A stretch of DNA of 64,000 bases from Methylobacterium oryzae (GTDB taxonomy: Bacteria; Pseudomonadota; Alphaproteobacteria; Rhizobiales; Beijerinckiaceae): NCBI RefSeq assembly GCF_021398735.1, contig NZ_CP090349.1, positions 310,001 through 374,000 on the forward strand, read 5' to 3'. Shown here in pieces: positions 52,443 to 60,163 of the stretch. Position numbers and translations under genes: made by a program. Within the stretch, counting starts at the first letter, position 1; every line of letters starts with the position of its first letter. The notes beneath the pieces are model-generated. The model made no database searches. It had not been told where the DNA came from and saw only the letters and a list, made by a program, of their open reading frames with translations.

Positions 52443-53183
52443 ATGCTCGGTGTACTCGGCGGGATGGGCCCGATGGCCACGGTTGATTTCCTGGCCAAGC
52501 TCGTGCGGGCGACGCCCGCGGGGCGCGATCAGGACCACATCCCGACCCTGGTCTGCTCGGCCGTCGACATCCCCGACCGCGCCGACGCGATCCTGGGCAC
52601 CGGCCCGGACCCGCTGCCGGCGCTCCGCGCCGCCCTGGCGCGCCTCGAGGCCGGCGGCGCCACCCGGATCGCGATCCCCTGCAACACCGCCCATCACTGG
52701 CACGCGGCGCTGCAGGCCGCGACCGCCCTGCCGATCCTCCACATCGTCGACGCGGTGGCCAAGACCCTGGCCGAGACCCTGGCCGAGACCCTGGCGCGGA
52801 CCGGGAGCGGCGGCCGGATCGGCCTGCTCGCCACCGACGGCACCCTGCGGTCCGGGCTCTACCCGGAGCGGCTGGCGCGGCACGGGCTCGCGTGCCGCGC
52901 GCCCGATGAGGCGGGTCAGGCCGCGGTGTCGGCGGCGATCCGGCTGGTGAAGGCGGACCGGGTGGCCGAGGCGACGCCGCTCCTGGAGGCGCAGGTCCGG
53001 GCGCTGGCCGAGGCCGGCTGCGACCGGGTGGTGATGGCCTGCACGGAGATCCCGCTCGCGCTCGCCGGGAGCGACCCGTCGGGCCTGCTGGTCGACGCCA
53101 CCGAGGCGCTGGCGCGCGCCTGCGTGGCGGCGTGCCGGCCGGATTGCCGCGTCGACGCCGCGGCCCTGCCGCGCGCGGCCTGA
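52443..53183 (+). CDS. aspartate/glutamate racemase family protein
   Basis: 246 residues. Start MLGVLGGMGPMATVDFL, first catalytic Cys in IPCNTAHHW (near 80) and second in VMACTEIPLAL (near 199), the two-base pair of PLP-independent racemases (YgeA/aspartate-racemase type). Makes D-amino acids; substrate not determined. A 12-bp in-frame tandem repeat (52764-52799) encodes TLAE-TLAE-TLAR. ATG with GGAGG five bases upstream. Confidence 0.92.
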   Translation: MLGVLGGMGPMATVDFLAKLVRATPAGRDQDHIPTLVCSAVDIPDRADAILGTGPDPLPALRAALARLEAGGATRIAIPCNTAHHWHAALQAATALPILHIVDAVAKTLAETLAETLARTGSGGRIGLLATDGTLRSGLYPERLARHGLACRAPDEAGQAAVSAAIRLVKADRVAEATPLLEAQVRALAEAGCDRVVMACTEIPLALAGSDPSGLLVDATEALARACVAACRPDCRVDAAALPRAA

Positions 53184-53193
53184 GCGCGGGACC

Positions 53194-53559
53194 TCACGGG
53201 CCCTGCTTGGCGAATTCCGCCAGGACCCCGCGCAGGACCTTCAGCCGGGCGTCGTAGGCGGCCGTCAGGCAGCCGACGTCGCCGCCGCAGGCGCGACGCT
53301 CCGTCAGCCACGCCTCCTGGTCGTCGCGCAGCTTGGCCTGGCCGCCCATCGGAAGCACGCTCTTCAGGATCTCGAACCGGGTCGCCATCTCGACGTCCCG
53401 GTCGTTGAGGGGGAGATGGGCGCAGATCGCCTTCTCGTCGGGGGCCTCGGCCCTGTCGCACGGGAAGCTCGCGGCCCGGGCGGGGGACGCGGTGATCGCG
53501 CCGGCGACTGGGCCCGCGAGGGCGGCCAGCGCGAGGGCGAGGACGAGAGGCTTCGACAT
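53194..53559 (-). CDS. LprI-like (DUF1311) exported protein
   Basis: 121 residues. Signal peptide (LVLALALAALAGPVAG... ARA), then one LprI-type domain: FPCDRAEAPDEKAICAHLPLNDRDVEMATRF, LRDDQEAWLTERRACGGDVGCLTAAYDARL, four cysteines conserved in spacing. Possible lysozyme inhibitor. GGGAGG lies three bases from the ATG. It is the second such protein in the window and shares no obvious operon; it lies between hemJ (same strand) and the racemase (convergent). Confidence 0.87.
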   Translation of the reverse strand: MSKPLVLALALAALAGPVAGAITASPARAASFPCDRAEAPDEKAICAHLPLNDRDVEMATRFEILKSVLPMGGQAKLRDDQEAWLTERRACGGDVGCLTAAYDARLKVLRGVLAEFAKQGP

Positions 53560-53624
53560 GGCCTCCCAACGGGCCGGCCGCGGAAAGGCTCCGGCCGGGA
53601 TCACAGGATCGCGGGATCGCGGGA

Positions 53625-54056
53625 TCAGAGGCCCGGCTTGACGATCGCCAGGATGACGATGCCGATCATCAGCAGCGTCGGCACCTCGTTGAGCACCCGG
53701 TAGAACTTGTGCCCACGGGTGTTCCGGTCGGCGGCGAAGTCCTTGACCATCCGGGCGAGCCAGCCGTGGATGCCCGACATCGCGAGCACCAGCGCGAACT
53801 TCGCCTGCAGCCAGACGCTCGCGTAGAAGCCGCTCATCCAGGCGAGCGCCAGCCCGAACACCCAGGTGGCGATCATGGCGGGGTTCATGATCGCCTTGAG
53901 CAGGCGGCGCTCCATCACCTTGAAGGTCGCGGACTGCGCCTCCGCGCCGGGCGGCAGGCTCGCGTGGTAGACGAACAGCCGGGGCAGGTAGAGCATCCCG
54001 GCCATCCAGGCGATCAGGCTGATGACGTGGAGGGCCTTGATCCAGTCGTACAGCAC
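53625..54056 (-). CDS. hemJ: protoporphyrinogen oxidase HemJ
   Basis: 143 residues with four helices; WIKALHVISLIAWMAGMLYLPRLFVYH contains the conserved His10 heme ligand and the Arg; LKAIMNPAMIATW and WLQAKFALVLAMSGIHGWLARMVKDF follow, with FYRVLNEVPTLLMI at the end. Membrane heme protein converting protoporphyrinogen IX to protoporphyrin IX. GTG start, eight bases after the hemE stop, so hemE-hemJ form an operon. Confidence 0.94.
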   Translation of the reverse strand: MLYDWIKALHVISLIAWMAGMLYLPRLFVYHASLPPGAEAQSATFKVMERRLLKAIMNPAMIATWVFGLALAWMSGFYASVWLQAKFALVLAMSGIHGWLARMVKDFAADRNTRGHKFYRVLNEVPTLLMIGIVILAIVKPGL

Positions 54057-54064
54057 GCGCGGCC

Positions 54065-55255
54065 TCAGCCCTGGCCGCGCAGCCGCGCGAGCATCCGCTC
54101 GACATGGGCCACCGGCGTCTGCGGCGTGATGCCGTGGCCGAGGTTGAAGATGTGCGGCAGGCCGGCGGTCGCCGCGAGCACCGCGTCCACCGCCGCGTCG
54201 AGGGCCGCGCCGCCCGCGATCAGCGTGTCGGGATGCAGGTTGCCCTGCGTCACCGTCGCGGCCGGCACCGTGTCCCGCAGGGCCTTCAGGTCCACGCCCC
54301 AGTCGACGCCGACGGCGTCGGCGCCGGTCTCCGGCACCACCCGGGCGTGGCCGTCGAGGCCCGAGCCGCGGGCGAACACGATGATCTTCGCCCCCGGCAC
54401 CTGGGCGCGGACGCCCGCCACCATGCGGGCGATCGGCCGCAGCGACCAGCGGGTGAGGGCATCGGAGGCAGGTGCGCCCGGCAAGGCGCTCTCGGCGACG
54501 TCGCCGACCGGCTCGACGGTGCCGCCGGAGCCCGAGGCCGTCCCCGGCACGGCGCGCGGCAGGGTGCCGGCGTGGGACTCGAAGATCTGCACCGCGTCGG
54601 CGCCGGCCTCGAGCTGGCGCACGAGGTACTCGGTCTGCACGGCGACGAGGCGGTCGATCAGGGTGTCGACCAGGGCGGTGTCGCCCTCGGCCAGGGCCCG
54701 CGCGGGGGCGAGGTCCGGCGTGCCGCGGCCGCCGATCATGTAGCTCGCCACCGTCCAGGGCGCGCCGCAGAAGCCGAGCAGCGTGGTCTCGCCCGGCAAT
54801 TCGGCCCGCAGCCGCGTCACCGTCTCGAAGACCGGCGCGAGGTGGGTCATGATCGCCGGGTCGCCGGCCTCCCGCAGGCGCGCGAACGCGTCCCGACCGT
54901 CGAGCGGGTCGAGGCGCGGTCCCTCGCCCTCCACGAAGCGCACGTCCTGGCCGAGCGCGTGGGGGACGACCAGGATGTCGGAGAACAGGATCGCCGCGTC
55001 GAAGCCGAAGCGCCGGATCGGCTGGAGCGTCACCTCGACGGCGAAGTCCGGGCTGTAGCAGAGGTCGAGGAACGAGCCGGCCTCGGCCCGGGTCGCCCGG
55101 TATTCCGGCAGGTAGCGCCCGGCCTGGCGCATCATCCAGGCGGGGGGCGGCCCGATCGCCTCGCCCTCGAGGACTCGCAGCACCTTGCGCTCGGACGTCG
55201 TCCCCGACGTCGTCTGCCCGGGCTCGCGCTCCGTCCCCGTCATGGTCGCTCCCAT
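54065..55255 (-). CDS. hemE: uroporphyrinogen decarboxylase
   Basis: 396 residues; makes coproporphyrinogen [18 protein letters not shown] (active-site Arg), [14 protein letters not shown] (catalytic Asp), [14 protein letters not shown], and [14 protein letters not shown] near the C terminus. An extra 30 residues (about 238-266, Gly/Ser/Ala-rich) interrupt the segment between [11 protein letters not shown] and LTRWSLRP compared with usual HemE. ATG at 55255 (GAGGGA upstream); ATG at 55243 also has GGGAG. In Caulobacter hemE borders the origin, as here. Confidence 0.95.
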   Translation of the reverse strand: MGATMTGTEREPGQTTSGTTSERKVLRVLEGEAIGPPPAWMMRQAGRYLPEYRATRAEAGSFLDLCYSPDFAVEVTLQPIRRFGFDAAILFSDILVVPHALGQDVRFVEGEGPRLDPLDGRDAFARLREAGDPAIMTHLAPVFETVTRLRAELPGETTLLGFCGAPWTVASYMIGGRGTPDLAPARALAEGDTALVDTLIDRLVAVQTEYLVRQLEAGADAVQIFESHAGTLPRAVPGTASGSGGTVEPVGDVAESALPGAPASDALTRWSLRPIARMVAGVRAQVPGAKIIVFARGSGLDGHARVVPETGADAVGVDWGVDLKALRDTVPAATVTQGNLHPDTLIAGGAALDAAVDAVLAATAGLPHIFNLGHGITPQTPVAHVERMLARLRGQG

Positions 55256-55432
55256 CCCGTATCCCTCACCCCGCATGCCCGTCGGCGGGCGTCCTGTCGA
55301 GTCGAGGCGCGCCGATCCCCACACAGGCCCCTTCGAAAAGATAAGAGAGAATCTTGGAGTCTGTTTTTTCTTCTGGGGGGCCGAATCTCGGGGGCACAAA
55401 AGCGTCCACAGGCGGTCCCCGCCGCCGCGCCG

Positions 55433-55447
55433 TTAACGGGGCTTTAA
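55433..55447. promoter_or_regulatory. CtrA box
   Basis: TTAA-CGGGGCT-TTAA, exact match to TTAA-N7-TTAA, in the candidate origin. CtrA binding blocks initiation in Caulobacter. Confidence 0.7.
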
Positions 55448-55637
55448 AGGATTTCCGCCAACTTGCGAGAACCGGATGGTCCGACAGCGCCTTGGCAACG
55501 CCGAGTCGTGTACGGGCGCCGGATTCGCGGCCGATTCGTCCAGAGAGCCGGATTCGGCGCGTCCCGATCATCTGCCTGTGAACGGCGGAGTCGACAGCGC
55601 GCACCGGGATCGCCCTGGACCGGCCCGGCGGGGCATC

Positions 55638-55646
55638 CTATCCACA
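55638..55646 (+). promoter_or_regulatory. DnaA box
   Basis: CTATCCACA, one mismatch to TTATCCACA. Confidence 0.6.
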
Positions 55647-55742
55647 CTCATCGACTCCCTTGGCGGCCGGCGGTGGACAACGTGGGCGCCGCGCGAGGCG
55701 ACCGCACAGTCGGCCGAGAGGTCGACCGCAGAGGCGATCGGA

Positions 55743-56573
55743 ATGGGCCGCAGCTACTTCCACCTCCACCTCGTCTCCGACTCCACCGGCGAGACGCTGA
55801 TCAATGTCGGGCGCGCGGCCGCCGCCCAGTACGAGGGCGTGTCGGCGATCGAGCACGTCTACCCGCTGGTGCGCTCGGCCGCGCAGCTCGACCGGGTGAT
55901 CTCGGAGATCCGGGCCGCGCCGGGCCTCGTCCTCTACACGCTGGTGGGGGGCGACCTCGGCGAGCGGCTGGAGGAGGTCGCCCGGGAGACCGGCTCGCCG
56001 TGCCTGTCGGTGCTGCGGCCGGTCCACGACCTGCTGCGCGCGTATCTCGGCGCCGAGACCACGGCGCGGCCCGGCGCCCAGCACATGCTGAACGCCGAGT
56101 ACTTCAAGCGCATCGACGCGATGAACTTCACGCTGGCCCACGACGACGGCAACCTGCCGGACAATCTGGAGGAGGCCGACGTGATCCTGCTCGGCGTCAG
56201 CCGGACATCGAAGACGCCGACCTCGATCTACCTTGCCAATCGCGGCCTCAAGACCACCAACCTGCCGCTGGTGCCGGGCATGCCGCTGCCGCCGGCGATC
56301 GAGCGGGCCCGCAAGCCTCTCGTGGTCGGCCTGTTCGCGTCGCCGGAGCGCATCGTGCAGATCCGGCAGAACCGGCTGTCGAGCCTCAACGCCGACGAAT
56401 CGTCCCTCTACGTCGACCGCTCGGCAGTGGCGGACGAGATAACCATGTCCCGCCGGCTATTCACCAAGAACCGCTGGCCGACGATCGACGTCACCCGCCG
56501 GTCCATCGAGGAGACCGCCGCGGCGATCGTCGACCTCTACCGCGACCACCGGCTGAAGTTCATCGCCGACTGA
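55743..56573 (+). CDS. PPDK/PEP-synthase regulatory protein (DUF299 kinase/pyrophosphorylase)
   Basis: 276 residues, typical family length. [15 protein letters not shown] at the start, P-loop-like [21 protein letters not shown] (near residue 140), and [33 protein letters not shown] at the end. It phosphorylates and dephosphorylates pyruvate phosphate dikinase or PEP synthase. ATG at 55743 starts at the conserved [15 protein letters not shown]; upstream frame is origin DNA. Family members include RP001 of Rickettsia, next to its origin. Confidence 0.94.
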   Translation: MGRSYFHLHLVSDSTGETLINVGRAAAAQYEGVSAIEHVYPLVRSAAQLDRVISEIRAAPGLVLYTLVGGDLGERLEEVARETGSPCLSVLRPVHDLLRAYLGAETTARPGAQHMLNAEYFKRIDAMNFTLAHDDGNLPDNLEEADVILLGVSRTSKTPTSIYLANRGLKTTNLPLVPGMPLPPAIERARKPLVVGLFASPERIVQIRQNRLSSLNADESSLYVDRSAVADEITMSRRLFTKNRWPTIDVTRRSIEETAAAIVDLYRDHRLKFIAD

Positions 56574-56583
56574 GGCGGGGCCT

Positions 56584-56604
56584 CCGAAGGGCCGAGCCCT
56601 TCGG
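56584..56604 (+). terminator. terminator hairpin
   Basis: CCGAAGGGC-CGA-GCCCTTCGG, perfect 9-bp stem, 10 bases after the stop. No T-run. Confidence 0.6.
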
Positions 56605-56686
56605 CGGGGTCCGGCCGTCCCCCCGAGGACGGGGGCGGGCCGGCGGATGCAGGCGGCGCGCGGATCGGTTCGCGCCGCCGCTGGCG

Positions 56687-57196
56687 TCAGCGCGCGGAGG
56701 CGAAGTGGCTGCGCTGCTCGATCTGGGCCGCGTAGAAGTCCTCGACGACCTCGCGGACCACCTCGGCCAGCTCGTCGCCCCGGTGCTCGTCGAGCTGGAT
56801 GTCGCTGCCGACCGTCCGGCCGATGGAGCAGCTCGCCGCCCCCGGCACGAGGCGCTCGTTGTAGCGCTGGTTCAGGCCCGAGACCGAGATGTAGTTGCTG
56901 CCGCCGAGTTCCGGACCGTACTTGATCTTGATCTTCTGCTCGGACTCGGTGCCGCGCAGCTGCGCGCACAGGCTGATGAAGTTGTCCTGATCGATCTTCG
57001 CCTCGAGGCCGGTGATGCTGCCGTGGACGTTGTCCTCCTCGTTGAGGACCTCGGCCATCAGGTTCAGCACGCCCATGACGGGCTGGAGCGCCCGGGACCC
57101 GTCCTCAAGCAGCTTCCGCCGGAAGTCGTTGCTGCGCTCGTCGGCCGCCTGCAGCCGCGCGCGAAACCTGTCCTTGACCTCGTTGGCGCGTGCCAT
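56687..57196 (-). CDS. hypothetical protein, helical N terminus
   Basis: 169 residues of normal composition. N-terminal half is charged helix (NEVKDRFRARLQAADERSNDFRRKLLEDGSRA); the middle has strands (KIKIKYGPELGGSNYISVSGLNQRYNERLVPGAAS); the end is helix (ELAEVVREVVEDFYAAQIEQRS). No transmembrane or signal segment. Family not recognised. Excellent GGAGGAG precedes the ATG. Convergent with the PPDK regulator gene. Confidence 0.85.
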   Translation of the reverse strand: MARANEVKDRFRARLQAADERSNDFRRKLLEDGSRALQPVMGVLNLMAEVLNEEDNVHGSITGLEAKIDQDNFISLCAQLRGTESEQKIKIKYGPELGGSNYISVSGLNQRYNERLVPGAASCSIGRTVGSDIQLDEHRGDELAEVVREVVEDFYAAQIEQRSHFASAR

Positions 57197-57311
57197 CGCG
57201 CTCCTCCCTGGTGGTTCACCCGATGCTTTACCGCTCGGATAACCGAAACCTACGAGGCCAATTCAGATGACGCAAGATAGTGCAAAATATTGATGCCTGC
57301 TCAGAACGTGA

Positions 57312-57355
57312 GCCGTTGCACAGGAATAATACTTGCTCATGAACTGTGCAACGGC
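57312..57355. promoter_or_regulatory. perfect 12-bp inverted repeat with 20-bp spacer
   Basis: GCCGTTGCACAG (57312-57323) and CTGTGCAACGGC (57344-57355). The spacer is A+T-rich for this genome. It lies upstream of the 169-residue gene and just past the EF-hand stop: either an operator pair (arm centres 32 bp apart) or a stem-loop. Confidence 0.5.
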
Positions 57356-57375
57356 GGCAGGTCCGGGAGGCGAGC

Positions 57376-57846
57376 TTACTTCAGGAGCTGCAGCAGGCTG
57401 CGCCCCGCCGGGAACTTGAGTTCCCTGGCGTCGAGGGTGCCGTCGTTGTCGGGATCGGCCGCCTTGAAGCGCTGCTCGACCAGGGCGAGGTATTCCTTGC
57501 GGTCGAGGGTGCCGTCGGAATCGGTGTCGGCGGCCTTCAGGTCCTTCTTGCTGAGCCGGCCCTTCAGCTCCTTGGCGTCGACGGTGCCGTCCTTGTCGGT
57601 CTCGGCGGCGTCGAAGACCTTGCCGGCGGCGGCCTGGGCCTCGGCCAGGTCGATCGTGCCGTCGTGGTCGGTGTCGACCATCTTCAGCGCGCGCTCGGTG
57701 CCGGAGGACCGGGCGAGGGCCGCCGACGGCAGCGCGGCCGGCAGGACCAGGAGGATCACGAGGGCGGTGGCGAGGGCGACGGTCGGGGCGCCCATGGTCG
57801 GGCGGCGCGTGGCGGCGCGGGCGGATCGGTGCGGGGTCGCGGGCAT
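57376..57846 (-). CDS. exported EF-hand calcium-binding protein
   Basis: 156 residues. N-terminal export signal (ALATALVILLVLPAALPSAALA), then four EF-hand loops: DTDHDGTIDLAE, ETDKDGTVDAKE, DTDSDGTLDRKE and DPDNDGTLDARE; the second begins with Glu instead of Asp. Periplasmic calcium binding is expected. ATG with GGAGAG upstream. It lies 101 bp downstream of the BatD gene, same strand, possibly the end of the Bat operon. Confidence 0.9.
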   Translation of the reverse strand: MPATPHRSARAATRRPTMGAPTVALATALVILLVLPAALPSAALARSSGTERALKMVDTDHDGTIDLAEAQAAAGKVFDAAETDKDGTVDAKELKGRLSKKDLKAADTDSDGTLDRKEYLALVEQRFKAADPDNDGTLDARELKFPAGRSLLQLLK

Positions 57847-57947
57847 GGGGCTCTCCGGTGCCGGGCGGTTGCGGCAGCCCAAATCCCGGTCCCGGCTTGC
57901 GTTCCCGCGCCCGCCTTCACGAGATGCGGAGCCGCGCCGCGCCGCGC

Positions 57948-59249
57948 TCAGCGGACCGGGCCGTCGAGCGGTGCGAGCCGGTCCGCCGCGGGGGCCGCGG
58001 CTTCCCCAGGCGCGGCGCGCGACAGGGCTTGGGCCAGGGCCCGGAGATCCGGGACGGGCGCGCCCGCCGCGCCGAAGACCGCCCGGTCGAGGGCCGCGAA
58101 GGCGGCCGCGAGGTCGGGCCGCGCCCGCCAGGTCCGGGCGAGGTCGGGGGCGTCCCGCTGGGCCGCGTCGAGGGCCGCGCGGAACCCGGCCGGGTCGCCG
58201 GCCCGGGCCGCCGCGCGTAAGGAGCGCCGCGCCGCGCCGGAGAGGCGCAGGCGCGGCCGCCCGAGGCCGAAGCCGATCAGCGCGAGGCCCAGCCCGAAGG
58301 CGGCGAGCGCCGAGGCGGCGACGACGAGGGGCGAGGGGATCGCGGGGGGCGCCCGCTCGGTCTCGCGGTCGGGCAGGCCGCCGCCGATCTGCCGGGCCGG
58401 GATCTCGGTCTCGCGCATCGTGCGGGTGTTGGTGTCGAACCACGGGATCGCGATGGCGTCGAGGGGGATGATCTCCGGCACGCCGGGCTTCACGTCCCAC
58501 TGGTAGGTGGCCCGCGCCACGGGCCCCGAGGGCGTCAGCAGCGTCTCGCGGGTGACGGGGCCCGCAAAGGTGATGATGCCGCGGGTGCGCATGACCGGCC
58601 GGGGCGGCAGGCCTTCGGCGACCATGCCCTGGGCCTCCAGGGTGACGATCCGGCGGGTGGTCTCGCCGACCTTGATGGTCTCCGGGTCCGGGCTCCAGGA
58701 ATCGGTGATCGCCACGTCCTTGGCGGGCAGCCACCAGGGCTCCTTGGCGTCGGGGCCGCCGGTGGGCTCGGTCCAGGGTGCGACCGGGAAGGGGATCGGC
58801 TTCGAGCGGACCTCGACGACCCGCCGCTCGCCGACATCGTTGACGGTGAGCTTGTGGACGAACGGCTCGATGGTGAACTGGCCGGCATGGTGCGGGAAGA
58901 CCGCCACGGTGCGGTCGAACGCGATGGCGCTCTGGCCGTCGGGGAGCTTGGTCCGGCTCCAGTGGTCGCGGCCGAGCTGCGTCCACGAGAAGTTGGCGAG
59001 GGAGGGCTGCACCACCTCCTCGAGCAGGATCGGCTGCTTGTAGACCCCGTGGATCTTCAGCAGCACCATCTCGCGGGGGAAGGGGGCGCTGTTGCCGTTG
59101 AGCTCCGCGGTCACCGTCAGCGTGAGGTCGCCCGGCTCGATCTCGGCCCGGGCGGGCAGGGGGGCGAGGAAGGGCGCGAGGAGGATGAGGGCGCGGGTCA
59201 GGGCGCGGGTCAGGGCGCGCCGCTCGGAAACGCCGAAAACACTTACCAC
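57948..59249 (-). CDS. batD: BatD-like oxygen-tolerance protein
   Basis: 433 residues. Signal peptide (RALILLAPFLAPLPARA), an extracytoplasmic beta-rich domain (LTLTVTAELNGNSAPFPREMVLLKIHG; FDRTVAVFPHHAGQFTIEPF; PVMRTRGIITFAGPV), one membrane helix near 315-335 and a cytoplasmic C terminus. Partner of VWA proteins in the MoxR-Bat complex. GTG start overlaps the upstream stop by seven bases. A 12-bp duplication (59189-59212) sits in the signal-peptide coding part. Confidence 0.85.
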   Translation of the reverse strand: MVSVFGVSERRALTRALTRALILLAPFLAPLPARAEIEPGDLTLTVTAELNGNSAPFPREMVLLKIHGVYKQPILLEEVVQPSLANFSWTQLGRDHWSRTKLPDGQSAIAFDRTVAVFPHHAGQFTIEPFVHKLTVNDVGERRVVEVRSKPIPFPVAPWTEPTGGPDAKEPWWLPAKDVAITDSWSPDPETIKVGETTRRIVTLEAQGMVAEGLPPRPVMRTRGIITFAGPVTRETLLTPSGPVARATYQWDVKPGVPEIIPLDAIAIPWFDTNTRTMRETEIPARQIGGGLPDRETERAPPAIPSPLVVAASALAAFGLGLALIGFGLGRPRLRLSGAARRSLRAAARAGDPAGFRAALDAAQRDAPDLARTWRARPDLAAAFAALDRAVFGAAGAPVPDLRALAQALSRAAPGEAAAPAADRLAPLDGPVR

Positions 59250-60163
59250 GGGTTGCTCCCGGCGGGGATCGCGGTGCCGGCCTCGAGCCGGCGGGTCTGC
59301 TCGGCGCGCAGGCGCAGCTTGAGATAGCGGCCGGGATCGTCCGGCAGGGTCTGGAGCCAGAGCCGGTCCGGGCGGATCTCGTGGGCCTCGAAGCTCTTGG
59401 TCACCCGGCGGACCTCGCGCTCGGGCGCCTCGGCCACCATGGCTGAGCCGCCGCCGGTCCGGCCGCGGCCGGCGGCGTCGCCGGCCGAGCCCCGGGCCTG
59501 GCCCTTGCCGGCGTCGATCGACTGCTGCTCGGCCTTGCCGCGGCGGGCGACCTTGCTGTTGCCGGGCAGCGACGCGCTGGCGTTCGATTCCTTGTTGCCG
59601 GCGAGACCCTCGCCGCTGGAGGCGGCGTTGATGTCGTTGTTCTGGTCCTGGTTGGCGGTGTTGTTGTAGCGGGCGCCGTACTGGGCGGTGCCGTTGGCGA
59701 TGCCGCCGCCGGGCCCGCGGTCGATCACCTCGGCTCGCATCCGGGCGATCAGCGAGCGGTTGGCCTGGGCGTCGGCGTCGCGGGGGTTGAAGCGCAGGGC
59801 CTCGTCGTAGGCCGCGAGCGCCCCGTCGAGGTCGCCGGCCCTGGCCAGAGCGTTGCCGAGATTGTAGCTCGCCCGCCGCCCGCCGGCACGGAACAGCGCG
59901 ACCGCCTCCTCGTAGCGGCCGGCCTCGTAGAGCGCGGCGGCGCGCCAGGCCGGATCGACGAACACGTCCGCGGCGAGGCCCGGCAGGCTGAGACCCATCA
60001 GCAGCCGCCCGAAGCCGGTGCGGGGCTGCGAGACCGCGAGCAGCGCCAGGAGGCCGATCCCGGCGAGGGCGAGGCCGGCGATCCGGGCGAGCCGCCGCCA
60101 GCGTGGCGGCAGGCCGGCCCGGAGCGGGGCGGCGAGGCCGGTCTCGGGAAGGGTCAGCCGCAT
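59243..60163 (-). CDS. batC: BatC-like TPR protein
   Basis: 306 residues. One membrane helix (IAGLALAGIGLLALLAV, about 28-45), then TPR units (AALYEAGRYEEAVALFRAGG; YNLGNALARAGDLDGALAAYDEALRFNPRDADAQ), an Asn/Gly/Ser-rich low-complexity region and a charged end. TPRs would bind the VWA partners. Start codon overlaps the batB stop by one base (TGATG); CAGGAG precedes it. Confidence 0.88.
   Translation of the reverse strand: MRLTLPETGLAAPLRAGLPPRWRRLARIAGLALAGIGLLALLAVSQPRTGFGRLLMGLSLPGLAADVFVDPAWRAAALYEAGRYEEAVALFRAGGRRASYNLGNALARAGDLDGALAAYDEALRFNPRDADAQANRSLIARMRAEVIDRGPGGGIANGTAQYGARYNNTANQDQNNDINAASSGEGLAGNKESNASASLPGNSKVARRGKAEQQSIDAGKGQARGSAGDAAGRGRTGGGSAMVAEAPEREVRRVTKSFEAHEIRPDRLWLQTLPDDPGRYLKLRLRAEQTRRLEAGTAIPAGSNPW

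Larger units (their letters stand above)
55256..55742. other. candidate chromosomal replication origin (oriC)
   Basis: 487-bp non-coding region between divergent hemE and the PPDK regulatory protein gene, the same gene pair that flanks the Caulobacter and Rickettsia origins. It holds an exact CtrA box (55433-55447), a DnaA box CTATCCACA (55638-55646), weaker DnaA-like boxes (GCGTCCACA 55402-55410; TTGTCCACC on the minus strand, 55672-55680), an A+T-richer stretch 55335-55375 with TTTTTT, and ten GANTC sites between 55299 and 55657. Gene context is established knowledge; origin function is inference. Confidence 0.75.
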
